From NCBI GenBank assembly GCA_025363025.1, contig JANYEO010000075.1, forward strand, positions 1 to 27,021: a stretch of 27,021 bases of DNA. The letters run 5' to 3'. Below are positions 1 through 6,664 of the stretch, piece by piece. The notes below the pieces were generated by a model. The model did no database searches, was not told the origin of the DNA, and worked only from the letters and a program-made list of their open reading frames with translations. The position numbers and the translations under genes were made by a program. Source of the DNA: Opitutia bacterium (GTDB lineage: Bacteria > Verrucomicrobiota > Verrucomicrobiia > Opitutales > JANYEO01). Numbering within the stretch: position 1 is the first letter of the stretch; every line of letters starts with the position of its first letter.

Positions 1-19
1 CCTTCTGTATGAGGGTAGC

Positions 20-568
20 ATGAATTTAGAAGATGACATCATGAAAGCACAGCCAGATGAAACCACGGGCGACTCACAAGTAGAGGCGTTTGACGCTTTA
101 GAGGGCGATTTGCAACAGGCCCTTGAAATGGCCCAAGCAGAAGCCGTCAAGCAAGCAGAGCTGCATGTACGGGCTTTGGCGGATTTAGATAATGTCCGCC
201 GCCGGGCCATTCGTGAGCGGGAAGAATTAAAGAAGACAGGGACGGCGAATTTGATTGAGGCGGTACTTCCGGCCTTAGATAGTTTTCGCCTTGGTTTTAC
301 TGCTGCAGACCAGCACCCGGAAGCGGCAGAAGTCACTCGGGGTTTTAAAATGGCCTATGATCAGCTCTTCCAAGCCCTTCAAGGCCAAGGGTTAAGCGCG
401 ATTGAGCCTATGGGTCTACCGTTTGATCCGCATTCCCACGAGTGCATTGCGCAGCGGCCGGTTCCCGGGGTTGAGGAAGGCGTTGTAGTTGATGTGGTGC
501 GTATTGGATACCGCTTAGGAGAAAAATTATTGCGGCCGGCTAGTGTTATTATTGCTCAAGTTGTTTAA
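20..568 (+). CDS. grpE: Nucleotide exchange factor GrpE
   Basis: GrpE is the cytoplasmic nucleotide exchange factor of the DnaK chaperone; it drives ADP release so that substrate can leave DnaK. The 182-residue product is within the usual GrpE length. It has an acidic, disordered N-terminus, then a long charged helix at about residues 35-75 with the family-typical run around ALADLDNVRRR, and a C-terminal beta domain ending in the hallmark RIGYRLGEKLLRPASV. The ATG at 20 has a good ribosome binding site (GAGGG at 11-15). dnaJ follows after 6 bases, so the two are surely co-transcribed. dnaK is not in the window. Identification is firm. Heat-shock control is likely from the family but cannot be seen because the upstream region is outside the window. 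Confidence 0.97.
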   Translation: MNLEDDIMKAQPDETTGDSQVEAFDALEGDLQQALEMAQAEAVKQAELHVRALADLDNVRRRAIREREELKKTGTANLIEAVLPALDSFRLGFTAADQHPEAAEVTRGFKMAYDQLFQALQGQGLSAIEPMGLPFDPHSHECIAQRPVPGVEEGVVVDVVRIGYRLGEKLLRPASVIIAQVV

Positions 569-574
569 TCTATT

Positions 575-1750
575 ATGGCAACGCACGATTACTATAAATT
601 GCTCGGGGTTGAGAAAAATGTATCCGCGGACGAATTAAAAAAAGCGTATCGTAAGCTCGCGGTTAAATATCATCCGGATAAAAACCCAGGCTCTAAAGAA
701 GCAGAGGAAAAGTTTAAAGAAATTGCCCATGCCTACGAAATATTGAGCGATGCCCAAAAACGGGCGGCTTATGATCGTTATGGGGCAGAAGCCTTTCAGC
801 CGGGCGGGATGGGGTCGCGTGGGGCTGCTGCTGGTCAAGGCTTTGGTGGGTTTCATGATCCTTTTGATGTTTTTAGAGAGGTTTTTAGCGGGGGGGGCGG
901 AGGTAATGGAGGCGGCATTTTTGAAGATTTATTTGGGGGGGGGCGTGGAGGAGGGGGCCGTGGGAGTAGTAGTGCCCAGGAAGGGTCTGACTTACGTTAC
1001 GATTTAGAGATTACGCTGGAAGAAGCCGCTTTGGGGATTGAGAAAGAAATTGCTTACCGCCGGGCCGCCGAGTGCTCGGGGTGTAATGGTTCTGGAGCGG
1101 CGGCTGGGAGCTCCCGCACGACGTGTCCTACTTGTGGGGGTCGTGGGCAGGTTGTTTCGTCTCGTGGATTTTTTAGTGTGCGGCAGACGTGTCATACGTG
1201 CCGGGGGAATGGCTCTGTTGTTGAAAAACCTTGCACGAAATGCAAAGGGGAAGGCCGTACGATGGAGGAACATCGCCTCAAGGTACGTATCCCAGCGGGA
1301 GTTTATACGGGCTCTAAGCTACGCTCGGCCGGGAGTGGAGAGGCAGGGGTTGGTGGTGGGGCAGCGGGGGACTTATATGTTTTAATCCAGATAAAAGAGC
1401 ATGCTATTTTTGAGCGCGAGGGGGAGGACCTCCTCTGCGAATTGCCAGTTAAATATACATTGGCGGCCTTGGGCGGGACGGTGGAGGTGCCGACACTCCA
1501 TAGTAAAGCCAGCCTTAAGATCCCCGCTGGGACACAGTCTGGAACTATTTTTCGGTTAAAAGGCCATGGGATGCCCCATTTGCGAGGGCACGCTATAGGG
1601 GATCAATTAATCCGGGTTGAGATAGAGGTCCCCAAAAAATTAACGGCTGAGCAGCGAGAAAAATTGGAAGCTTTTGCGATTGCCTGTGGAGATGCAGAGG
1701 CGCCTATTGCCGAAGGTTTTTTAAAGAAAGCGAAGCGTTTTTTCGACTAA
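575..1750 (+). CDS. dnaJ: Chaperone protein DnaJ (type I Hsp40)
   Basis: DnaJ delivers unfolded clients to DnaK and stimulates its ATPase. All type I parts are present in 391 residues: a J domain (about 4-70) with the HPD triad at 33-35, a Gly/Phe-rich linker (about 75-132), a zinc-binding region with four CxxCxGxG-type motifs (CSGCNGSG, CPTCGGRG, CHTCRGNG, CTKCKGEG, about 167-227), and two C-terminal beta domains. The gene starts 6 bases after grpE, with no clear Shine-Dalgarno of its own, which suggests translational coupling. The linker contains uninterrupted G runs at 890-897 (8) and 935-943 (9), which are prone to slippage; the frame is intact here. A hairpin repeat begins a few bases after the stop. 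Confidence 0.98.
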   Translation: MATHDYYKLLGVEKNVSADELKKAYRKLAVKYHPDKNPGSKEAEEKFKEIAHAYEILSDAQKRAAYDRYGAEAFQPGGMGSRGAAAGQGFGGFHDPFDVFREVFSGGGGGNGGGIFEDLFGGGRGGGGRGSSSAQEGSDLRYDLEITLEEAALGIEKEIAYRRAAECSGCNGSGAAAGSSRTTCPTCGGRGQVVSSRGFFSVRQTCHTCRGNGSVVEKPCTKCKGEGRTMEEHRLKVRIPAGVYTGSKLRSAGSGEAGVGGGAAGDLYVLIQIKEHAIFEREGEDLLCELPVKYTLAALGGTVEVPTLHSKASLKIPAGTQSGTIFRLKGHGMPHLRGHAIGDQLIRVEIEVPKKLTAEQREKLEAFAIACGDAEAPIAEGFLKKAKRFFD

Positions 1751-1755
1751 ACGCT

Positions 1756-1880
1756 GAGACCGCTGTATAATGCATGATTTATGAGTTTTTGGCCGGTTGT
1801 CACTCCTCAAGTACCGCATGTACATTCGTCGCGTATTCCTACAACTTCCTCAAAATCAAAGCATTCTGCAATCGGCCTCC
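1756..1880 (+). repeat. Hairpin repeat, type I core, copy 1 (after dnaJ)
   Basis: This intergenic repeat lies between dnaJ and rfaE2. The 76-nt core at 1781-1856 aligns without gaps to the cores at 3443-3518 and 20295-20370, with conserved blocks GAGTTTTTGG, GGTTGTC, GTACCGCATGTAC and TTCCTCAAAAT. The centre GTAC-CGCAT-GTAC is self-complementary. The flanks (about 1759-1774 and 1861-1877) pair imperfectly, extending the hairpin. The right flank GCATTCTGCA followed by GGCCTCC and TTATAATCTG recurs at copy 5 and, in part, at 18165-18196. No T-run follows, so it is not a standard intrinsic terminator. It is the most degenerate of the full-length copies. Confidence 0.75.
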
Positions 1881-1970
1881 TTATAATCTGCCAGGGTTAG
1901 AAATTTGAACAACTCAGTATTTTATTTAAAAAAACATTATGCAGCTGGTCTCACGCTTGAAAGGATAACC

Positions 1971-2474
1971 ATGACTTTGCTTTCTGTGGTTCCTAACCCG
2001 AAGTTTTGCACGCTTGAAGACGCACTGCGTCGCCGGGCTGTTTGCCGTATGCTAGGCAAGCGCTTTGTGATGACGAACGGTTGTTTCGATCTTCTTCACC
2101 CGGGTCATTTGTATTTTTTAAATGAAGCCGCAGCCCAGGGAAATGTTTTGTGGGTCCTCTTAAATGCAGCTGCCAGTATTACTGCACTCAAAGGCCCTAC
2201 ACGGCCTATGCAAGGGGATGTTGAGCGGGCTTATGCACTGGGCTCTTTAAGCTGTGTAAGTGGGATTACCCTGTTTGAGGATACCCGTTTAACGACAGAG
2301 ATATTGGCGCTGAAGCCGGATGTTTATGTGAAAGCGGCGGATTATACCTTAGATAAATTAGACAAGGGTGAACGAGCGGCCCTAGAGACTGTTGGCGCCG
2401 AGATAGTTTTTTTACCTTTCTTGGAAGGGTTTAGTACGACGCAGCTGATTAGCCGTATAACTGCGACTGCCTGA
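1971..2474 (+). CDS. rfaE2: D-glycero-beta-D-manno-heptose 1-phosphate adenylyltransferase (RfaE2/HldE C-terminal type)
   Basis: The enzyme transfers AMP from ATP to heptose 1-phosphate, making ADP-heptose for the lipopolysaccharide inner core. The 167-residue product is a single cytidylyltransferase-like domain. It shows TNGCFDLLHPGH (residues 35-46, with the HxGH nucleotide-binding motif), LKGPTRP, a VKAADYT loop, and the C-terminal GFSTTQLISRI. In E. coli this activity is fused to the HldE kinase; here it stands alone. I chose the ATG at 1971 because AAGGA lies five bases upstream and family similarity begins just after it. An upstream in-frame TTG at 1905 would add 22 poorly conserved residues. 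prmA follows after a short gap, so co-transcription is likely. Confidence 0.88.
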   Translation: MTLLSVVPNPKFCTLEDALRRRAVCRMLGKRFVMTNGCFDLLHPGHLYFLNEAAAQGNVLWVLLNAAASITALKGPTRPMQGDVERAYALGSLSCVSGITLFEDTRLTTEILALKPDVYVKAADYTLDKLDKGERAALETVGAEIVFLPFLEGFSTTQLISRITATA

Positions 2475-2508
2475 TTCAAATTCAATCATAGGATAATTGT
2501 CTTTATTT

Positions 2509-3420
2509 ATGTTAATCTACGAACGATCGATTCCTTTAAGTGCTGAAGTGGTTCCGTTATTGGAAGTTTATTTTGAGGAACAGGAGATGCCGCCTTGGTC
2601 TATTCACCAAAATGTGCTGACGGGTGCTTATACGCTGATGGGTTATTTTGAAGCAGATGAAGCCGCTGAAGCTGGGTATGAGGCGTTGAGGGCAGAGTTT
2701 GATTTTTTGCCAGAGGTGTCAGTTGCTCGCGAGTTACAGCCGGTAGAATGGCAAGAGGCTTATAAAGAATATTTAAAGCCCTGGCATTCGCGCTCTCTTC
2801 ATTGGGTGCCTAATTGGGAGTGGGAGGGTTATCTATTCCCTGAGGCAGCGGTGGCTGTGCGCTTAGAGCCGGGTATGGCTTTTGGTACCGGTAGTCATGA
2901 GACAACGCGCCTTGTGGCCGAACGCCTGCTCGATATTAAAACCTTACTGGGGGACAAAGTAGCCGCCCTGAAGGTAATAGATGCTGGGTGTGGCTCGGGT
3001 ATATTGGCTTTGTCCGCCTATAAATTGGGATTTGGTTTTGTAGCGGGGTTTGATATAGACCCCGATGCCGTACGTATTAGCCAGGAGCATTGTGCTTTGA
3101 ATGAACTTCCGCAGGGAGCGATTGCATTTTATACAGCAGGCTTGCCCGGTGGGCTAGAGGGGCGCTCTGCAGATGTACTTATGGCCAATATTCAGACGGA
3201 TGTCCTCATCCCATTTGCTGAAACGTTAATTAAGGCTGTTGCGCTTCGTACGGGACAAGAGAGGGATATGGGCAGTGCCCTTATTTTAAGCGGTATTCTT
3301 TCTAAGGAGTTAGAACAAGTACGGGCTGTATTTGAGCCGCTTGCCCGGGCCCATGGGACGTTACGTTTGTGCGATAGCCGGGTTCAGGGGGAATGGGCAG
3401 ATTTATATTTTGCCTGGTAG
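2509..3420 (+). CDS. prmA: Ribosomal protein L11 methyltransferase
   Basis: PrmA uses S-adenosylmethionine to methylate amino groups of ribosomal protein L11 in the cytoplasm. The product of about 303 residues has the family layout: an N-terminal substrate-recognition domain with the WQEAYKEYLKPW segment, then a Rossmann methyltransferase domain with GMAFGTGSHETT, the SAM motif I DAGCGSGILALSA, FDIDPDAV, and the MANIQTDVLIPF segment equivalent to the NxxxxxL post-motif of the family. The ATG at 2509 is preferred. A TTG at 2497, three bases after an AGGA, is possible and would add four residues. The last two bases of the TAG stop are the first bases of a 20-bp perfect inverted-repeat stem (copy 2 of the hairpin family). 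Confidence 0.95.
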   Translation: MLIYERSIPLSAEVVPLLEVYFEEQEMPPWSIHQNVLTGAYTLMGYFEADEAAEAGYEALRAEFDFLPEVSVARELQPVEWQEAYKEYLKPWHSRSLHWVPNWEWEGYLFPEAAVAVRLEPGMAFGTGSHETTRLVAERLLDIKTLLGDKVAALKVIDAGCGSGILALSAYKLGFGFVAGFDIDPDAVRISQEHCALNELPQGAIAFYTAGLPGGLEGRSADVLMANIQTDVLIPFAETLIKAVALRTGQERDMGSALILSGILSKELEQVRAVFEPLARAHGTLRLCDSRVQGEWADLYFAW

Positions 3421-3539
3421 GTTGCTACACAAGGCCTTTCTTTTGAGTTTTTGGTTGGTTGTCGCTCTTCGAGTACTAACGTACACTCGCTCACTCCGTC
3501 CTGCAAATTCCTCAAAATTAAGGCCTTGTGTAGCAACCT
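3419..3539 (+). repeat. Hairpin repeat, type I core, copy 2 (after prmA)
   Basis: A perfect 20-bp inverted repeat (3419-3438 and 3520-3539) encloses a 76-nt type I core at 3443-3518. The stem starts inside the prmA stop codon. Within the core, TTTTGAG near the left and CTCAAAA near the right can pair, and CGAGTAC/GTACACTCG can form an apical hairpin. The outer arm sequence (GGTTGCTACAC) does not resemble the arms of other copies although the core is clearly homologous. It lies between convergent genes and could terminate or protect transcripts from both sides. No T-tract follows the stem, so intrinsic termination is not shown. Confidence 0.88.
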
Positions 3540-3542
3540 GAC

Positions 3543-3603
3543 GCCGCTTGCACTACGTTGTGCTAGTCAAAGCATTATGACAGCAGTCTTACGTAGTGGC
3601 CGC
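3543..3603. other. Second inverted repeat between prmA and the amaP-like gene
   Basis: Directly after the type I hairpin, CACTACGT (3551-3558) pairs perfectly with ACGTAGTG (3591-3598), with further partial pairing of the GCCGC/GCGGC flanks. Inside, TCAAAGCATTATGACAGCAG resembles the right flank of the repeat at 18111-18135 (CAAAGCATTAG then AGCAG). It could be a bidirectional transcription end for the convergent genes or a decayed member of the repeat family. No T-run is present. Confidence 0.45.
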
Positions 3604-3615
3604 TTTATGAGGCAA

Positions 3616-4122
3616 TTACTCTTGCCTGTTATGTGTATCTAAGCTGTCAAGCAGAGGAGATAGGCGTGAGGCTTCTTTCCCGTCTTTACTAAAGCCTGTG
3701 ATCAAAATGTTGACGTTGCCTACGACCGCTTCTCCCAGGTTTGTTTGGAGCACCTCTGTTATGCGGGTTTGTAAGATCTCTGCTGCATTGGCAACGGGGT
3801 GCGTCAAGGTCAGTTTTAAGCGAATACAAACATTGAGGCGGTTGCCCTTCATGCAAAAGCGGATCTTGGGCTGTCCGGCTACAATGCCTCCTGTACAGGC
3901 AGAATTAACTAAACCTTCTAAGGCTTGGGCGGAAACACGAATTTTGCCATTTTCTCCTTGTGCAAGGCTGATGGAGCGGCGGTTTTGGCGAAGCCTTATC
4001 CAGAGCCAGCAAAAGAGGACAAAGGCCAGTAAAGCCAATGTTAGGTGGTAAGGCGTTTGGCAGGCCTCCCAAAAAGCCTTTGCATGGGCTTCAATATCCG
4101 TCAAACAGTCAAAAGGGCACAT
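3616..4122 (-). CDS. AmaP-like membrane-anchored protein (alkaline shock response partner)
   Basis: The 168-residue product has one clear transmembrane helix at about residues 25-43 (LTLALLAFVLFCWLWI). After it come a basic stop-transfer segment (RLRQNRR) and a cytoplasmic-type domain of about 110 residues with beta-rich segments (RFCMKGNRLNVCIRLKLTL) and a helix before VVGNVNILITGF. This layout matches AmaP, the protein that tethers Asp23 to the membrane in Firmicutes, and the gene lies 18 bases after the Asp23-family gene. The assignment rests mainly on layout and neighbourhood; sequence resemblance is limited. It is the last gene of the accB-accC-asp23 run. Confidence that it is a real membrane gene is high; in the exact family, moderate. 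Confidence 0.65.
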   Translation of the reverse strand: MCPFDCLTDIEAHAKAFWEACQTPYHLTLALLAFVLFCWLWIRLRQNRRSISLAQGENGKIRVSAQALEGLVNSACTGGIVAGQPKIRFCMKGNRLNVCIRLKLTLTHPVANAAEILQTRITEVLQTNLGEAVVGNVNILITGFSKDGKEASRLSPLLDSLDTHNRQE

Positions 4123-4140
4123 GGGAGTATAGTTAAAAAA

Positions 4141-4599
4141 TTAGTCGGTGTGGGGATGATGTCCATCTCCGACGTGGAATTCTTCCCGGCCGCGGTGGTC
4201 GTCGAGCTTCACCCCATCAATGATGACATCTACGCGGCTAACCGGCTTCATCGTCATACGGGAGACTTGATCCCGAATGTTTTGTTGGATTTGAACAGCG
4301 GTTTTGGCTAACTCTACCCCAAAGCGAAGGACGACGCGCAGCTCGATTTCGTAGTTGCCGGCTGCATCTTCGGAGACGCGGACACCCCGGTCGCTTTCTT
4401 TTTTTGAAAAAAGCTCGGTAATGCCATCGACGAAGCTACCGCCAATAGAGTACGTGCCGTCTACCTCTAGCGCTGATAAACGCACGATGCTGGCGACAAC
4501 CGAATGGTTGATTTTGATTTCGCCGAGGTTGCTGGCGTCATCTGCTAGGATGACAGAAGGGGTGGAGGAGTCACTGTTTGAAACAAGGGACGTAGTCAT
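4141..4599 (-). CDS. Asp23/Gls24 (DUF322) family envelope stress protein
   Basis: The 152-residue product carries the family pattern: IKINHSVVASIVRLSALEVDGTYSIGG, then DRGVRVSEDAAGNYEIELRVVLRFGVELAKTAVQIQQNIRDQVSRMT and VDVIIDGVKL. Family members are small soluble proteins found near the membrane. Examples are Asp23 of Staphylococcus, anchored by AmaP, and YqhY of Bacillus, encoded beside accBC. Here the gene sits 12 bases after accC and 18 before the AmaP-like gene, so both kinds of context are combined. The last 20 residues form a charged tail with five histidines (DDHRGREEF then HVGDGHHPHTD), which might bind metal. A role in envelope homeostasis or carboxylase balance is an inference. Confidence 0.88.
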   Translation of the reverse strand: MTTSLVSNSDSSTPSVILADDASNLGEIKINHSVVASIVRLSALEVDGTYSIGGSFVDGITELFSKKESDRGVRVSEDAAGNYEIELRVVLRFGVELAKTAVQIQQNIRDQVSRMTMKPVSRVDVIIDGVKLDDHRGREEFHVGDGHHPHTD

Positions 4600-4611
4600 G
4601 GAAAAGATGGG

Positions 4612-5982
4612 TTAAGAGTGGTTAAATAGATCTTTAGGAGAGCGATTGATGAAATCCTCAATAAAGCTGGTCGTGGCCCCTCCGCTACGGAAGAGCGGGT
4701 CTTGCATTACCGCTTTGCAGAAGGGAATGGTAGTGGGCACCCCACGGATGATATATTCGCTTAAAGCACGGTACATGCGGTTAATAGCGGTTTCGCGGTC
4801 TTCCCCAAAGGTGAGGAGCTTGCTGACCATACTATCATAGTGAGAAGGGATGGCGTAGCCACCATATAAATGCGAATCTACCCGGACACCATGGCCGCCG
4901 GGGGCATAGTAAAGTTGAATGGTACCGGCACCGGGGGCAAAGTTGCGTGAAGGGTCTTCCGCGCAAATGCGGCACTCGATGGCATGTCCCTGGATTTTGA
5001 CATCTTTTTGATTAATGGTGAGTTTATCCCCCATTGCGATGCGGATTTGCCATTTTACCAAGTCGATCCCGGTGATTTCTTCTGTCACCCCGTGTTCTAC
5101 CTGGATGCGGGTATTCATTTCTATAAAATAGAAATCCCCGTTTTTATCGACTAAGAATTCAATTGTCCCGGCATTTTCATAGTTGCAACTTTCGGCAATG
5201 CGGATCGCGGCCTTGCCCATTTTTTCCCGTAAGCTAGGCGTTAAGAAGGGAGAAGGGCCTTCTTCGATCAATTTTTGGAAGCGGCGCTGTACTGAACAAT
5301 CTCGCTCGCCTAAATGAATGATATGTCCGTAATGGTCGCCCAGTATTTGAAATTCGATATGGCGGGGGTCTTCAATAAATTTCTCAATGTAGACAGAGGA
5401 GTCACCAAAGGCTTTTTCGGCCTCATTGCGCGCTGTGTTGTATTCTTTGGCGAAGGAAGCGGCGTTATGGGCCATGCGCATGCCTTTCCCCCCTCCGCCA
5501 GCCGAGGCTTTAATGATAACAGGGAAGCCTAATTTTTGAGCAATTTTTACGGCTTCGCGCTCGTTATCAATAGCGCCTTCGCTCCCGGGAACGGTGGGGG
5601 CCTTGGCTTTTTTAGCGGTTTCGCGGGCAGCAGCCTTATCTCCCATGTTTTTAATAACTTCGGGCTTGGGGCCGATAAAGGTGATATTGCACTCTCGGCA
5701 TTGCTCTGCAAAAGATGCATTTTCTGAAAGAAAGCCATAGCCCGGGTGGATGGCGTCTACATCGCAGATCTCCGCAGCACTGAGGATACGATCGCTCTTA
5801 AGGTAGCTATCTGCAGCTTTTGCACTGCCAATGCAGATGGCTTCATCCGCTAATTGAGCATGGAGGGAGCTGACGTCTGCCTCTGAGTAGACGGCAACGG
5901 TTTTAATCCCCAGTTCGCGGCAAGCGCGGATGACGCGAAGGGCAATTTCTCCGCGGTTTGCGATTAAGATTTTTCGAAACAT
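4612..5982 (-). CDS. accC: Acetyl-CoA carboxylase, biotin carboxylase subunit
   Basis: AccC carboxylates the biotin of AccB using ATP and bicarbonate, the first half of malonyl-CoA formation. The 456 residues have the usual length and domains. The N-terminal biotin carboxylase domain begins MFRKILIANRGEIALRVIRACRELG. The ATP-grasp domain has the glycine-rich loop KASAGGGGKGMR and the catalytic MNTRIQVEH segment. The C-terminal domain contains HAIECRICAEDP and RVDSH. One oddity is that the usual VEHPVTE reads VEHGVTEE. The ATG at 5982 is the family-standard start. accB lies 73 bases upstream and the Asp23-family gene 12 bases downstream. Full-length and presumably active. Confidence 0.97.
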   Translation of the reverse strand: MFRKILIANRGEIALRVIRACRELGIKTVAVYSEADVSSLHAQLADEAICIGSAKAADSYLKSDRILSAAEICDVDAIHPGYGFLSENASFAEQCRECNITFIGPKPEVIKNMGDKAAARETAKKAKAPTVPGSEGAIDNEREAVKIAQKLGFPVIIKASAGGGGKGMRMAHNAASFAKEYNTARNEAEKAFGDSSVYIEKFIEDPRHIEFQILGDHYGHIIHLGERDCSVQRRFQKLIEEGPSPFLTPSLREKMGKAAIRIAESCNYENAGTIEFLVDKNGDFYFIEMNTRIQVEHGVTEEITGIDLVKWQIRIAMGDKLTINQKDVKIQGHAIECRICAEDPSRNFAPGAGTIQLYYAPGGHGVRVDSHLYGGYAIPSHYDSMVSKLLTFGEDRETAINRMYRALSEYIIRGVPTTIPFCKAVMQDPLFRSGGATTSFIEDFINRSPKDLFNHS

Positions 5983-6055
5983 GGCTTTTTTAAATAGGCA
6001 AGAATGAATCAGGCTTGCGAGCCTTGTGCGGATTTAAGCGAATGAGGCGCTAAGC

Positions 6056-6538
6056 CTAGGATTGCTTAATTTTAAACAAGGGCTGTCCAAATTCGACAGA
6101 TTGTCCATTTTCTACCAGCATTTCGATGACAGTGCCTGATATTTCCGCATGGATTTCGTTTAATACTTTCATGGCCTCGATGATACATACAACAGACTCT
6201 GGCCGGATGACGGTGCCCATGCTGGCAAAAGGCGTGCTTTCTGGGCTAGAGGCCCGGTAAAAGGTGCCCACCATGGGAGATTTAATAAAGACAACGTTCT
6301 TATTATCTTCAATGACTGCCGGAGCGGCGGCTGCCCCTTGGGCGCTTTGTCCGGCAGGTGCATGAGGGAACTCGAAGGGGGCTCCGGTACTGCGGTCAGT
6401 ACGCTCGATATAGGAGAAAACCCCTCCCGTGGCTTCACGGCGTAGGCGGAGCTTGAGGTTGGCTTCCTCAATTTCGAGCTCGGTGAGCTCGGACCGCTTC
6501 ATGAGATCGATGATTTGCTTGAGATCTTTGATATCCAC
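6056..6538 (-). CDS. accB: Biotin carboxyl carrier protein of acetyl-CoA carboxylase
   Basis: AccB carries the biotin that shuttles carboxyl groups between AccC and the carboxyltransferase. The 160-residue product has an N-terminal helical segment (DIKDLKQIIDLMKRSELTELEIEE), a Pro/Ala-rich linker (about 55-78), and a C-terminal biotinyl domain (about 82-158). The biotinylation motif EAMKVLNEI puts the modified lysine at residue 124. The start is a GTG, and MDIKDLKQIIDLM matches the family N-terminus. BirA, which would attach the biotin, is encoded at 16977-17972. The 126 bases upstream, after the ankyrin gene, probably hold the promoter for accB-accC, though no confident -35/-10 pair stands out. 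Confidence 0.97.
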   Translation of the reverse strand: MDIKDLKQIIDLMKRSELTELEIEEANLKLRLRREATGGVFSYIERTDRSTGAPFEFPHAPAGQSAQGAAAAPAVIEDNKNVVFIKSPMVGTFYRASSPESTPFASMGTVIRPESVVCIIEAMKVLNEIHAEISGTVIEMLVENGQSVEFGQPLFKIKQS

Positions 6539-6664
6539 GACTTAAGAATCGAAAGGTTAAATAAATGTCAGTTTAAACAGGAACCCACTCAGTAAAGGAA
6601 AAGGGCCCTCAAGTGCAAGGTGTTATTTTTAAATGAACAGACTGCGTTGATGTGAAGGGAGTTA

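Noticed and set aside
1905..1970. N-terminal extension of rfaE2 from a TTG
   Set aside because: The extra residues are not conserved in the family, whereas the ATG at 1971 has a well-placed AAGGA.
3419..3539. Integron attC site
   Set aside because: The hairpin lacks recognisable GTTRRRY/RYYYAAC boxes and there is no integrase or cassette-like gene order.
3332..3642. Small plus-strand open frames through the prmA 3' hairpin region
   Set aside because: They run across prmA in another frame and through palindromic repeat sequence, with no ribosome binding site or family resemblance.
4355..4615. Open frame opposite the Asp23-family gene, and similar antisense frames elsewhere
   Set aside because: These lie fully opposite well-identified genes and have compositions expected of complementary reading frames.
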